DNA of 57,909 bases from Gammaproteobacteria bacterium (GCA_030654835.1 JAURWS010000053.1:1-57909); one strand, 5' to 3'; positions 45,800 to 54,746 are shown, counted from the stretch's first letter. A program made the numbers and translations. The notes: a model not told the origin generated them from the letters alone.

Positions 45800-46750
45800 A
45801 TGAACTTCATTATTCTCATCCTGTCATTACCCACCAGCAACGCCACCGTCCGCATGCGGGCGTGGCGCATGCTGAAAACCTCTGGCGCCGCCGTGTTGCA
45901 CGACGGCGTATACCTGCTGCCCGAGCACTGCCGCGAGACGCTGGAATCGACGGCTGTCGATGTCCGCTCAGGCGGAGGCAAGGCCATGGTGCTGCGGGTC
46001 GAGCAACCCGAGGGCGAAGATTTCGCCGCTCTGTTTGACCGTGCAGCGGACTACGCCGCACTGCTCACTGAAATTGGCAATGCCCGCGCAACACTCTCGG
46101 TGACCAATGTCGCCGAATCAGTCAAGCAGACACGCAAGCTGCGCAAAGCTTTCAGCAAGATCAGTGAGATCGATTTTTTCCCTGGCGAGGCCCACAGACA
46201 GATTGACGCTGCACTGCAGGAATTGGAGGACATGAACTCACGCATCCTCTCCCCCGATGAACCTCAGTCTCTGCCCGGCATAATTCCCCGTGTCCACGCC
46301 AGCGACTATCAAGGCCGCCTCTGGGCGACTCGCCGCCGCCCGTGGGTAGATCGCCTCGCCAGCGCCTGGCTGATCCGGCGTTTCATCGATCCGCAGGCGC
46401 AATTTCTCTGGTTGACTACCCCGGCGGCATGCCCACCCACTGCGATCGGCTTCGACTTTGACGGCGCCACCTTCACTCATGTCGGCAGCAAAGTCACCTT
46501 CGAGGTACTGATGGAGAGCTTTGCCCAGCTGGCGCCCGGCCTCATGCGCATGGCAGCCCTGGTGCACTACCTCGATGTCGGCGGTGTGCAGCCGGCAGAG
46601 GCTCGCGGACTGGAGTGCATTCTCTCGGGATTGCGCGAATCCGTCACGGATGATGACTTGCTGCTGGCCGCTGTCTGCACTGTGTTCGATGCGCTGTTAA
46701 CGGTGTTTGCTGCGCCGACTGTTGCCGAATCAGGTGGAGGCAAACGATGA
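45800..46750 (+). CDS. chrB: Chromate resistance protein ChrB
   Basis: 316-aa protein with the ChrB N-terminal domain (LSLPTSNATVRMRAWRMLK, then GAAVLHDGVYLLPE) and the C-terminal ChrB domain (RRRPWVDRLASAWLIRRFID, later VLMESFAQLAPGL and HYLDVGG). It is a full-length two-domain version. ChrB acts as a chromate-responsive regulator or helper of ChrA. Its last four bases overlap the chrA start (ATGA), so the two are cotranslated. Confidence 0.93.
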   Translation: MNFIILILSLPTSNATVRMRAWRMLKTSGAAVLHDGVYLLPEHCRETLESTAVDVRSGGGKAMVLRVEQPEGEDFAALFDRAADYAALLTEIGNARATLSVTNVAESVKQTRKLRKAFSKISEIDFFPGEAHRQIDAALQELEDMNSRILSPDEPQSLPGIIPRVHASDYQGRLWATRRRPWVDRLASAWLIRRFIDPQAQFLWLTTPAACPPTAIGFDFDGATFTHVGSKVTFEVLMESFAQLAPGLMRMAALVHYLDVGGVQPAEARGLECILSGLRESVTDDDLLLAAVCTVFDALLTVFAAPTVAESGGGKR

Positions 46751-48159
46751 CTCCGAGGGAAGGCGGTGCAGCGCAGAGCCCGCCTGCAAGCTCCCCTCAC
46801 ACGCTGACAAACACTTTGGACACTCCTCCGGAAAAACCCCCATCTGTCTCTTTCGCCGCAGCCTTCCTCCTCTGGCTGAAACTCGGCTTCCTCGGCTTCG
46901 GCGGGCCAGCGGCGCAGATCGCGCTGATGCACCGGGAGCTGGTGGAGGAGCGGCGCTGGATCAGCGAGCGGCGCTTTCTGCATGCGCTCAACTACTGCAT
47001 GCTGTTGCCCGGGCCAGAGGCGCAGCAGCTCGCGACTTACATGGGCTGGCTGCTGCACCGGACCTGGGGCGGCATCGTGGCGGGCACGCTGTTCTTTCTG
47101 CCGGGGTTGATCTTTCTGATCCTGCTGTCGTGGATTTATATCGCCTTCGGTGACGTGCCGCTGGTAGCCGGATTGTTCTATGGCATCAAGCCCGCCATCA
47201 CCGCCGTCGTCGTGCATGCCGTGCATCGCATTGGGTCACGGGTGCTCAAGAACGGGTTCATGTGGGCGATTGCTGCAGCGGCCTTCGTCGCCATCTTCGG
47301 CATGAATGTGCCCTTCCCATTCATCGTGGTCAGCGCGGCGTTGCTCGGTTTTCTAGGCGGGCGTTACCTGCCTGACCAATTCCAGCTCGGGGGTGGCGGC
47401 CATGGCAAAGGCAGCAAGTCCTGGGGAGCAGCGCTCATCGATGACGACACTCCGACACCCGCTCATGCGGTGTTCCGCTGGCCACGCCTCGCCCGAGTGC
47501 TGGTGGCCGGTGCACTGCTGTGGGCGGTGCCGATGGGTGTGCTGCTGACAGTGTTTGGCTGGGACCACACGCTGACGCAGATGGGTTGGTTCTTCACCAA
47601 GGCGGCGCTGCTGACGTTCGGCGGCGCCTATGCGGTGCTGCCATATCTGTATCAGGGTGTGATCGGCAATTACGGCTGGCTGACGCCCACACAGATGATC
47701 GATGGCCTGGCGCTGGGCGAGGCGAACCCCGGCCCGCTCATCATGGTAGTGGCCTTCATCGGTTTCGTGGGTGGTTACGTGCAGGCCCTGTTCGGGCCGG
47801 AGCTGCAGTTCGCGGCAGGAGCGCTGGCGGCGGTGCTGGTGACCTGGTTTACCTTCCTGCCCTCGTTCATTTTCATTCTGGCGGGCGGGCCGTTTGTAGA
47901 ATCGACGCATGGCAATCTGAAATTCACCGCACCGCTGACGGCCATCACGGCAGCCGTGGTCGGCGTGATTCTCAATCTGGCGGTGTTTTTTGCCTACCAC
48001 GTCTTTTGGCCGACGGGGTTGGAGGGCGCGTTCGAGTGGCCGTCGGCGCTGCTCGCCGTCGCGGCGGGAGTCGCTCTGTTGAAGTTCAAACGCAACGTGA
48101 TGCAGGTGATCGCAGTGAGTGCGCTTGCAGGATTACTGCTGCAAACGTTCGTGTTCTGA
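46747..48159 (+). CDS. chrA: Chromate transporter ChrA
   Basis: 470-aa inner-membrane protein made of two homologous halves. Signature motifs are GFLGFGGPAAQIALMHREL with EERRWIS in the N-half and KAALLTFGGAYAVLPYLYQ in the C-half. ChrA exports chromate ions. Full-length (LCHR-type). It overlaps chrB by ATGA and is followed by a REP-like element. Confidence 0.94.
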   Translation: MTPREGGAAQSPPASSPHTLTNTLDTPPEKPPSVSFAAAFLLWLKLGFLGFGGPAAQIALMHRELVEERRWISERRFLHALNYCMLLPGPEAQQLATYMGWLLHRTWGGIVAGTLFFLPGLIFLILLSWIYIAFGDVPLVAGLFYGIKPAITAVVVHAVHRIGSRVLKNGFMWAIAAAAFVAIFGMNVPFPFIVVSAALLGFLGGRYLPDQFQLGGGGHGKGSKSWGAALIDDDTPTPAHAVFRWPRLARVLVAGALLWAVPMGVLLTVFGWDHTLTQMGWFFTKAALLTFGGAYAVLPYLYQGVIGNYGWLTPTQMIDGLALGEANPGPLIMVVAFIGFVGGYVQALFGPELQFAAGALAAVLVTWFTFLPSFIFILAGGPFVESTHGNLKFTAPLTAITAAVVGVILNLAVFFAYHVFWPTGLEGAFEWPSALLAVAAGVALLKFKRNVMQVIAVSALAGLLLQTFVF

Positions 48160-48173
48160 CTGCCTCATCAACC

Positions 48174-48271
48174 CTGTGGGAGCGGGCCTGCCCGCGATGG
48201 ATTGTCGCGATAAATTTCTACGACAGATTTTCGCGGCGCACAATCTATCGCGGGCCGGCCCGCTCCCACAG
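48174..48271. repeat. REP-like inverted pair, copy 5
   Basis: CTGTGGGAGCGGGCCTGCCC at the left and GGCCGGCCCGCTCCCACAG at the right form the outer arms; TTGTCGCG and its complement lie within. It separates the converging chrA and TonB-receptor genes. Confidence 0.85.
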
Positions 48272-48284
48272 AGTCTGAGTTTGT

Positions 48285-48332
48285 GTCAAAGTCAAAGTCA
48301 AAGTCATAGGCAGAGGCAGAGGCAGAGGCAGA
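48285..48332. repeat. Short hexamer tandem repeats
   Basis: GTCAAA three times followed by GTCATA (48285-48308), then GGCAGA four times (48309-48332). The array ends a few bases before the TonB-receptor stop. Such slippage-prone tracts may vary between strains. Confidence 0.85.
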
Positions 48333-48336
48333 GTCC

Positions 48337-50643
48337 TCAGAACTGGTACTTCACCGTCGCGCCCAGCAGGCGCGGGGCGCCGGCGATGAAGGTCGGCGCG
48401 CCGAAGATGTCGCCCACGTTGCCGGCATCGATGATGTACTCCTTGTCCAGCGCATTGGTCACGAAGAACTGCGCGGAGTAATTGCCCGCATCCGGCACAT
48501 AATTGACCATCAGGTTCAGCAGACCATGGCTACCCTGGCGCTCATCCTGCACACGATCACTGGCCTGCAGCTCCGGACGATCGTTGTTGTCGTCGAAGAA
48601 CACCTCAGACTTCCAGCTGTAGGTCGGCACCACCGTGAACGTGCCGCTCAGTGCGGAAGCCGCATACGTGGCGCCGATCGAGAACGTGTTGTCCGGATTG
48701 AGACGGAAGCGGTTGCCGCCGAAGATCAACGGGCGGCCATTCACACTCTTGTCGAACCGCGCCTTGTTCTGCGAGGCCGTGCCGAAGACGCCGAGATTTT
48801 CCATGATCTGGTAGCTGGTCTGCAGCTCGAATCCCGTGGAGTCGGCGTTGCCCGCATTGATGGTGGTGATGTCGCCATTGGCCTCGGAGATCACGCTCTG
48901 GAAGTTCTCATAGTCGAAGGTAAAGACCGCGCCATGCACCGTCAGGCGCCCGTCTGGATGCGCATACTTCGCCCCCAGCTCCACGGAGTCCACGCGCTCC
49001 TCGTCCACCGGCGTGAACACCACACCGTTCGCCGAGGTCGCCTCGAAATTGGCATCGATCACGTCGGGACGACGGCCGCGCGCATAGCTGGCATACACGT
49101 TCAGGTCTGCGGTCACGTCATAGCGGCTGATCAGGCGCCAGCTCTGTCCGTCGAAATCGTCACTGGCATTGATGCGTGCCTTGCCCGCCGTGTTGTTGAT
49201 GTTGAGTCCGACGCCCAGCGGCGAGTGCTTGACGATGCCGCGAATGCCGCTGACCTTGTCGTCATTGCTCCAACGCAGCCCCGCACTGACGGCCAGACGG
49301 TCGGAGACCGCGTAGGTGGCGTCGCCGTAGAGATCATAGGAGCTGGTCTCGCCGTAGAGCGTGAACTCCTCGGACACCATCGCCAGCGGATTGAAAGGCA
49401 GCACCGGCTTCTCGGCGGGCACATTCACCACGCCGGAATAGAACCCCAGCGCCGCAGGAATATAGGTCAGCATCGGGATGCGCGTACGACCATCCTCGGC
49501 GAAGTACGACACGCCCGCGAAGGCGGTCAGACGGCTGCCGTTGTCGTAATTCAGGCGCAGATCCTGACTGGCCTGCTCGCCACGGGCATCCTCCGCGAAC
49601 ACGAGAATCGGCACTCCGGTGCCATCTGGGTCGAAGACCTCCAGGGATTCAAACTCGCGATACGCCGATGTCGAATGCAGCGAGAGCTGGTCGTTCAACT
49701 CCACATCCACCAGTAAGGTCACGCCCGTCACCTCGCGCTCGATGCCGAGATCCTTGCCACCCTCGAAGCCACCGAAGCTGCTCAGCGCAGCGGGCGACCA
49801 TGGTTTCAAATCCCCGCCCTTTGGCGCGAAGCTGCCAGACTTGAAGGCCGTGCCCGAGGGGCTGTCCTTCTGGTAATTCACGATCAGGTCCGCAGTGGCA
49901 TTCTCGACCATGCGGAAATTCAAAGAGCCGCGCACCGCGAACAGGTCGACGCCATTGAAGGCAGCGCCGCCGAAAGCGTTGTCGACATAACCATCGCGGC
50001 TCTTGTGCCGAAACGCCAGACGGCCACTCAGGTCTTCATCGATAAGTGCGCCATTGATGTGCCCCTCGACAACCTGAAGATTATCCGTGCCCAGCCCCGC
50101 GCTGACGCTGGCATCAAACTCAGGACTGGCCTTGGCCTGAATCACATTGATGGCGCCGATCAACGCCGCGCGTCCATAAAGCGTGCTCTGCGGTCCTTTC
50201 GCGACTTCCACCCGCTCGATGTCGAAGAGTTCGACCAGCGAACCGCGCGACTTGGCGATGGACACACCGTCCTGATAGACGGACACGCGCGGCTCGACAT
50301 TGGCCGCGCCGTTATCGGAGGTAATGCCGCGAATCACGAAGCTGGGGTTGTTCGGGCTCTGCTCCTGCACTTCCAACCCGGGCACAAAGGCCGCGAGTTC
50401 GTCGAACTGCTGAATGCCGAGGCGCTCCATGGTGTCGCCATCGAAGGCCGAGAGACTCATAGGCACGTCGCCGATGGACTGTTCACGCAGTTGTGCGGTG
50501 ACGACAATCTCCTCGATCGCCACATTCCTGCCGGGCGCTGGCTGCGCACTGGCAGGCAGGCAGAGCGTAGTGCCGAGAAACAGGGCGGCGGCGCCGAGTA
50601 GGGGGTTGCTGAGTCTGTCGGCACGCGGTGTCTTGATGGCCAT
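48337..50643 (-). CDS. TonB-dependent outer-membrane receptor
   Basis: 768-aa receptor. Signal peptide (LLGAAALFLGTTLCLPASAQ), a TonB-box-like IEEIVVTAQ (~31-39), the plug domain (VPMSLSAFDG ... VQEQSPNNPSFVIRGI ... VSVYQDGVSIAKSR) and a 22-strand-type barrel ending in PRLLGATVKYQF with the terminal aromatic residue. Imports a siderophore, vitamin or organic ligand; which one is unknown. ATG 50643 with AGGAAG upstream is preferred to ATG 50670, which has no ribosome-binding site. No TonB-ExbBD or regulator adjoins. Confidence 0.94.
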   Translation of the reverse strand: MAIKTPRADRLSNPLLGAAALFLGTTLCLPASAQPAPGRNVAIEEIVVTAQLREQSIGDVPMSLSAFDGDTMERLGIQQFDELAAFVPGLEVQEQSPNNPSFVIRGITSDNGAANVEPRVSVYQDGVSIAKSRGSLVELFDIERVEVAKGPQSTLYGRAALIGAINVIQAKASPEFDASVSAGLGTDNLQVVEGHINGALIDEDLSGRLAFRHKSRDGYVDNAFGGAAFNGVDLFAVRGSLNFRMVENATADLIVNYQKDSPSGTAFKSGSFAPKGGDLKPWSPAALSSFGGFEGGKDLGIEREVTGVTLLVDVELNDQLSLHSTSAYREFESLEVFDPDGTGVPILVFAEDARGEQASQDLRLNYDNGSRLTAFAGVSYFAEDGRTRIPMLTYIPAALGFYSGVVNVPAEKPVLPFNPLAMVSEEFTLYGETSSYDLYGDATYAVSDRLAVSAGLRWSNDDKVSGIRGIVKHSPLGVGLNINNTAGKARINASDDFDGQSWRLISRYDVTADLNVYASYARGRRPDVIDANFEATSANGVVFTPVDEERVDSVELGAKYAHPDGRLTVHGAVFTFDYENFQSVISEANGDITTINAGNADSTGFELQTSYQIMENLGVFGTASQNKARFDKSVNGRPLIFGGNRFRLNPDNTFSIGATYAASALSGTFTVVPTYSWKSEVFFDDNNDRPELQASDRVQDERQGSHGLLNLMVNYVPDAGNYSAQFFVTNALDKEYIIDAGNVGDIFGAPTFIAGAPRLLGATVKYQF

Positions 50644-50690
50644 GATCAACTTCTTCCTTTGGGGTGACATGAAAATTGCGGTTGGCGCGA

Positions 50691-50720
50691 ATTATCGGTG
50701 CGGCCGCGTGACAGGGTCAA
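50691..50720 (-). promoter_or_regulatory. Sigma-70 promoter of the TonB receptor
   Basis: On the minus strand TTGACC (50720-50715), 18-base spacer and GATAAT (50696-50691), about 48 bases upstream of the chosen start codon. Both boxes match consensus in five of six positions. Confidence 0.6.
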
Positions 50721-50793
50721 CCTCAGTTCCGATGACATCCCTGTGTCGCCCGTTCAACGCTCGTTTGGTTGGCGTAATAGTGCTTCGTAGGTC

Positions 50794-50912
50794 GATCTGT
50801 GCGGGAGGGGGCGCGGTGCCGGGACACGCCCGTGAATACGTCCATGTAGGGCTCGGTCGCGCCATCCATGGCGCTCAACCGTCCCACCATCGCGCCCCCT
50901 CCCGCACAGATC
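50794..50912. repeat. Stem-core element, copy A
   Basis: Perfect 22-bp inverted arms (50794-50815 and 50891-50912, GATCTGTGCGGGAGGGGGCG...) enclose a core at about 50821-50885. The core contains the sub-hairpin GCGCCAT-CC-ATGGCGC (50859-50874). The reverse complement of the core recurs at 51070-51124. No protein is encoded in the 800-base stretch 50644-51443, which holds only this element, copy B, the receptor promoter and the porin leader. Confidence 0.8.
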
Positions 50913-51039
50913 TGACGCAGAGGCTACCCGACAAGCAAGAGAGTTGAGCAAATCACACTTTATAAACTGCAGGAAAGTTGCCCCTGTACCGCTATAGGAG
51001 AGGGGAATGGTGTTCCAGCAGGATGGCACGACGCACCGG

Positions 51040-51154
51040 GAGTGGGGAGTCGGGGTGGGCAGTGGTGACCGTTGAGCGCCATGGATGGCGCGACCGAGCC
51101 CTACAGGGACGTATTCACGGGCGTGTCACCACTGCCCGCCCCGGCTCCCCGCTC
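51040..51154. repeat. Stem-core element, copy B (core inverted relative to A)
   Basis: Arms of 30 bases (51040-51069 and 51125-51154) pair completely if three G-T pairs are allowed; each wobble is G-U in plus-strand RNA. The arms are unrelated in sequence to those of copy A, yet the 55-base core (51070-51124) matches the reverse complement of core A at all but about three positions. This suggests a conserved head on a stem whose pairing, not sequence, is kept. Confidence 0.8.
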
Positions 51155-51300
51155 AGCCATCAGACTCAGTCCCAACCAACAAAAAACGCACAGCTAATGT
51201 GCATAAAGCAAAGATTCGCCGCATTACTGAGCAAGAGGGCTTAGGTCAAAAATGTTCGAAAAATTCGTAACTGTTTGTATTTGCTCGGTTATAAAAACTG

Positions 51301-51358
51301 GCCCGATTATTGAAAGGTATATTGCGTATACCTCTCCAGTGACATTTTCAAATCGGGC
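51301..51358 (+). promoter_or_regulatory. Structured leader of the porin-nasT-nasS unit
   Basis: GCCCGATT (51301-51308) pairs with AATCGGGC (51351-51358), TGAAA with TTTCA inside it, and an inner hairpin GGTATA-TTGCG-TATACC (51316-51332) sits on top. An intrinsic terminator follows six bases later. The layout is that of an attenuator. The ANTAR protein encoded downstream is the obvious candidate ligand: ANTAR targets have loops of the form AnnGnn, and AUUGCG (51321-51326) fits if one pair opens and U51327 is bulged. A TATAAA at 51290-51295 may belong to the promoter; no sigma-54 site was found here. Confidence 0.5.
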
Positions 51359-51364
51359 AACGAT

Positions 51365-51400
51365 GCCTGCATCCCTCAATAGGATGCAGGCTTTTTTTTT
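51365..51400 (+). terminator. Intrinsic terminator just before the porin gene
   Basis: GCCTGCATCC (51365-51374), loop CTCAATA, GGATGCAGGC (51382-51391), then nine T. It lies 44 bases upstream of the porin ATG and after no gene of its own, so it is an attenuator and not an operon end. Confidence 0.85.
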
Positions 51401-51443
51401 GGGAAAAATTTTACCTGTCTTGGTTCTTCAAGGAGCACGCTGA

Positions 51444-52724
51444 ATGAGCACCAACCGTCGTAACCGCACGAACACAACCCGTTCCATGACCACCCCGCTG
51501 CTGGGCGCTGCTGCACTCGCTTGCGCCTTCAGCGTGCCCACTTTCGCCCAGACTCCTGCACCCGCAGCGGCACCGGCGGCGACCGGGGGTTTTACCAACA
51601 ACGTCGCCAGCATGATCACCGGGGGCACCACCCGCGTCGCCATGCGCTACCGCTTCGAAGACGTGGAACAGGACAATGCGCTGCAGGACGCCACCGCCTC
51701 GACTCTGCGCACGCGGGTAACTTTCCAGAGCGCGACGGTCAACAAGTTCAGCGTACTCTTGGAGGCAGACAACATCATAACCGTCGGCGCGGATGAGTAT
51801 GACTCCTTCGCACTCGACAAATACCGGGGCCGCTACTCCGTGATCGCCGATCCGGTGGGCACCGAGTTCAATCAGGCGTCTGTGAAATACGGGATCGCCG
51901 AGGGCCGCAGCCTCACCGTAGGCCGTCAGCGTATCAACCACGGCGCACAGCGCTTCATCGGCAGCGTGGGCTGGCGCCAGAACGAACAGACCATGGACGC
52001 GCTGAGCTACAACCACGTCGCGGGCAAGTTCACACTGGACTACAACTACCTGTGGAACGTCAACCGCGTGTTCAAGGGCTCGACTCCGAGTGCGCAAGTC
52101 TCTGACTTCGACAGCAACTCTCACGCGCTGTTGGCCAGCACCAAAGAGAGCTGGGGCACGCTAAGCGGGTTTGTCTACGCTCTGGATTTCGACAACGGAC
52201 TCACGGCCTCGTCACTGAGTTACGGCGCGTCCTACACCGGTGCTATCAAGGCGCTGACGCTGAATGCCACGGTCGCGAAACAGTCCGACTACGCCGACAA
52301 CCCCCTCTCCTATGACGCCGACTACCTGTTGCTGGAAGGCAGCACCAAAGTCGGGAAGATGACATTGTTGCTGGGCTACGAGCTGCTGGGCAGCGACTCC
52401 GGCAAGGCCGCGTTCTCCACGCCGCTGGCGACTCTGCACCGCTACCAGGGCTTCGCCGACATGTTCCTGAACACGCCAGCCAATGGCGTTGAGGACACCT
52501 ATCTGACCGTCAGCGCACCAGCAGGCAAGTTCGCCCTCTCCGCCAGCTACCACGAATATGAAGCCGATCGTGGCGGCCTAGATTACGGCAGCGAGTGGAA
52601 CATGATCGCCGCGTATACGTTCAGCCCCCGCGTCAATGTCGAGGCGAAGTATGCGAGCTACGACAGTGAGCGTTTTGCAGTGGACACTGACAAATTGTGG
52701 TTGAGCATGAATCTGGCATTCTAA
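51444..52724 (+). CDS. Outer-membrane porin (alginate-export-like) of the nitrate cluster
   Basis: 426 aa. Signal peptide to ~residue 36 (LLGAAALACAFSVPTFAQ), then a beta-barrel with alternating strands ending in DKLWLSMNLAF with terminal Phe. Blocks such as VKYGIAEGRSLTVGRQRINHGAQRF resemble the alginate-export/OprO-like porin families. AAGGAG precedes the ATG. It lies downstream of a terminator-bearing leader and 58 bases ahead of the NasT-like gene, so it probably admits nitrate or related anions through the outer membrane; substrate is inferred from context. Confidence 0.85.
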   Translation: MSTNRRNRTNTTRSMTTPLLGAAALACAFSVPTFAQTPAPAAAPAATGGFTNNVASMITGGTTRVAMRYRFEDVEQDNALQDATASTLRTRVTFQSATVNKFSVLLEADNIITVGADEYDSFALDKYRGRYSVIADPVGTEFNQASVKYGIAEGRSLTVGRQRINHGAQRFIGSVGWRQNEQTMDALSYNHVAGKFTLDYNYLWNVNRVFKGSTPSAQVSDFDSNSHALLASTKESWGTLSGFVYALDFDNGLTASSLSYGASYTGAIKALTLNATVAKQSDYADNPLSYDADYLLLEGSTKVGKMTLLLGYELLGSDSGKAAFSTPLATLHRYQGFADMFLNTPANGVEDTYLTVSAPAGKFALSASYHEYEADRGGLDYGSEWNMIAAYTFSPRVNVEAKYASYDSERFAVDTDKLWLSMNLAF

Positions 52725-52782
52725 TTGCTCGGACTATCAGGATCAGGATAGCTGAAGGCCACGATGAACAGGAACACAACGC

Positions 52783-53391
52783 TTGAACACTGCTCCACAG
52801 AACGCCCCCATCCGGGTCATGCTGGTCGACGATCACGCCAGCCGCGCCCAGCTCGTTGAAGAACACCTCAAGGCCGCAGGCTTTGAGGTGCTTTCGATCA
52901 TCTCCTCCGCCACGGGCCTGCTTTACCAGATCGAGCAACATCGCCCCGACGTGGTGTTGATCGACCTGGAGTCCCCGGATCGGGACGTGCTGGAAAGCCT
53001 CGCCATCGTCAATCGCCACAGCCCGACCGCCATGGTGATGTTCGCCCAGCAGGATGACCCGGACTACATTCGCCAGGCCGTCGCGGCGGGCATCAGCACC
53101 TATCTGATGGAGGGCATCAACCCTGCCAAGGTCAAGCCCGTGATCGACGTGGCCATGGCTCAGTTCCGCTCCTTCCAGGGGCTGCGCGATGAACTCAACA
53201 GTGCGCGCACGCAGCTGGAAGACCGCACCGTCATCGAGAAGGCCAAGGGGCTGCTGATGCTGCAGAAGCGCATCAGCGAGAGCGAGGCTCATCAACTGCT
53301 GACCCGCCTCGCGATGGACAACAACCAGCGGCTGCGTGACATCGCGCAGACCGTTGTCGCCACCCTTTCCACCCTCGAAATCAGGAAGTAG
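52783..53391 (+). CDS. nasT: NasT-like ANTAR response regulator (RNA-binding antiterminator)
   Basis: 202 aa. Receiver-like domain ~10-125 (VMLVDDHASRAQLVEEHL, DVVLIDLESPDRD) and C-terminal ANTAR domain ~140-200 (DRTVIEKAKGLLMLQKRI, EAHQLLTRLAMDNN). NasT proteins bind paired leader hairpins and prevent termination; NasS sequesters them without nitrate. The start is TTG 52783 with AGGAA upstream. The nasS-like gene follows by three bases. Likely targets are the leaders at 51301 and 54780. Confidence 0.92.
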   Translation: MNTAPQNAPIRVMLVDDHASRAQLVEEHLKAAGFEVLSIISSATGLLYQIEQHRPDVVLIDLESPDRDVLESLAIVNRHSPTAMVMFAQQDDPDYIRQAVAAGISTYLMEGINPAKVKPVIDVAMAQFRSFQGLRDELNSARTQLEDRTVIEKAKGLLMLQKRISESEAHQLLTRLAMDNNQRLRDIAQTVVATLSTLEIRK

Positions 53392-53394
53392 TTT

Positions 53395-54636
53395 ATGTCT
53401 GTACCAGCGCGCCTGCCCCCGGCTGAAATCACCCAACTGACTCTCGGTTACATGCGGCTGAGCGACGCTGCGCCCTTGATTCTGGCCAAGGAGGCGGGGC
53501 TCTATGAGCAGTACGGGCTGGATGTCACGCTGCACAGAGAAGTGTCCTGGGCCAATCTGCGCGACAAACTGGTGGTGGGCGAACTGGACGCGGCACAGCT
53601 GCTGGCGCCTCTGCCGATGACGACCACCTTGGGTGCCGGTGGCATCCGGGGCAATCTTCTCACCGGGCTGTCGCTGGGGTTGAACGGCAACGCCATCACG
53701 CTCTCCAACAGCCTGTGGGACAGCCTCGGGCTGCAATTCCCCGGGCGCGTGCCCGACGCGCTGCAAGTCGTGCAGCGTCTGCAACAGCAGGTGCGCGAGC
53801 GCGGTCGCCTGACCTTCGCCACGGTGCATGCCTTCTCGATGCACACCTTCCTCCTGCGCCAGTGGTTCCTGGCCGGGCAGATCGATCCGGACAGTGACAT
53901 CCGCCTGCTGGTGCTACCTCCCGAGCAGATGTGCGACAGTTTGGCGCGCGGCATCATCGACGGCTTCTGTGTCGGTGAACCCTGGAGCACCGTGGCGGTC
54001 GAGCAAGGCATCGGCACCGTCGCCGCAAGCGGCTACCAGATCTGGAACAACGCGCCAGAGAAGGTACTGGGCGTCACCGAACACTGGCACGGCAACTACC
54101 CCGCCACTCACCTGCGCCTGCGCCTGGCCATTATGGAAGCCTGCCGTCTGCTGACCCAGCCGGAACAGCGCGTGCGCATCGCCGAACTGATGAGCCAGAA
54201 GCAATACCTGAACCTGCCGGTGAAACTGTTGCTGCCTTCACTGACGGGGGATTACCGCTTCGCCAAGAAGGAGCTGACCGTGCAAATCCCCGAGTTCCAT
54301 CTGTTCTGGCGCTATCAGGCGGGCTTCCCCTGGCGCTCCCATGCCGCATGGATCGTGCAGCAGAGCAGCGCACTGCTCGGCAAGCCCATCAGCCTCAGCG
54401 ACTCGCGGGCATTGGTGCAGCAATCCTATCGCCCCAACCTCTATCGCGATGCGGCGCGCCACCTGAGTGAACCCTCCCCCAGTCAGGATTACAAAGAAGA
54501 GAACCGCCACGGCAGCCCCTGGGAATTCGAACCCGGTATCACGCTGGGGCCGGACATCATGATCGGCAATCCGCAGTACTCCGGACGCGTTGAGACGGAC
54601 GCCGGAGAGCTTGCTGCAACGAATCCGGGCAATTGA
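53395..54636 (+). CDS. nasS: NasS-like cytosolic nitrate sensor (NrtA-related)
   Basis: 413-aa protein of the NrtA/CmpA binding-protein fold (TLGYMRLSDAAPLILAKEAG, SLGLNGNAITLSNSLW, IDGFCVGEPWSTVAVEQG, HLFWRYQAGFPW) without a signal peptide, which distinguishes cytosolic NasS sensors from transport proteins. NasS binds nitrate and releases NasT. GGAAGTAG precedes the ATG. It resembles the exported NrtA encoded 300 bases downstream. Second member of the nasT-nasS pair. Confidence 0.9.
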   Translation: MSVPARLPPAEITQLTLGYMRLSDAAPLILAKEAGLYEQYGLDVTLHREVSWANLRDKLVVGELDAAQLLAPLPMTTTLGAGGIRGNLLTGLSLGLNGNAITLSNSLWDSLGLQFPGRVPDALQVVQRLQQQVRERGRLTFATVHAFSMHTFLLRQWFLAGQIDPDSDIRLLVLPPEQMCDSLARGIIDGFCVGEPWSTVAVEQGIGTVAASGYQIWNNAPEKVLGVTEHWHGNYPATHLRLRLAIMEACRLLTQPEQRVRIAELMSQKQYLNLPVKLLLPSLTGDYRFAKKELTVQIPEFHLFWRYQAGFPWRSHAAWIVQQSSALLGKPISLSDSRALVQQSYRPNLYRDAARHLSEPSPSQDYKEENRHGSPWEFEPGITLGPDIMIGNPQYSGRVETDAGELAATNPGN

Positions 54637-54746
54637 GTGAAGAGAGGCTCCTTTTTGGTGCGCTTCAACGTGCCCCTCGCCAGACAAACTCCGCAAAGAG
54701 GGCTCCAAACCCTCACAAATTGAAACTATAACCGTGTTGGCGAAAG

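Noticed and set aside
51021-51037. Sigma-54-like TGGCACG near the porin leader
   Set aside because: The -24 half fits, but the -12 GC is absent at the required spacing, and the site is about 300 bases from the leader hairpins.
50643-51444. Possible small protein genes in the gene-free stretch
   Set aside because: The open frames there coincide with the inverted repeats, overlap both stem-core copies and have no ribosome-binding site or family resemblance.
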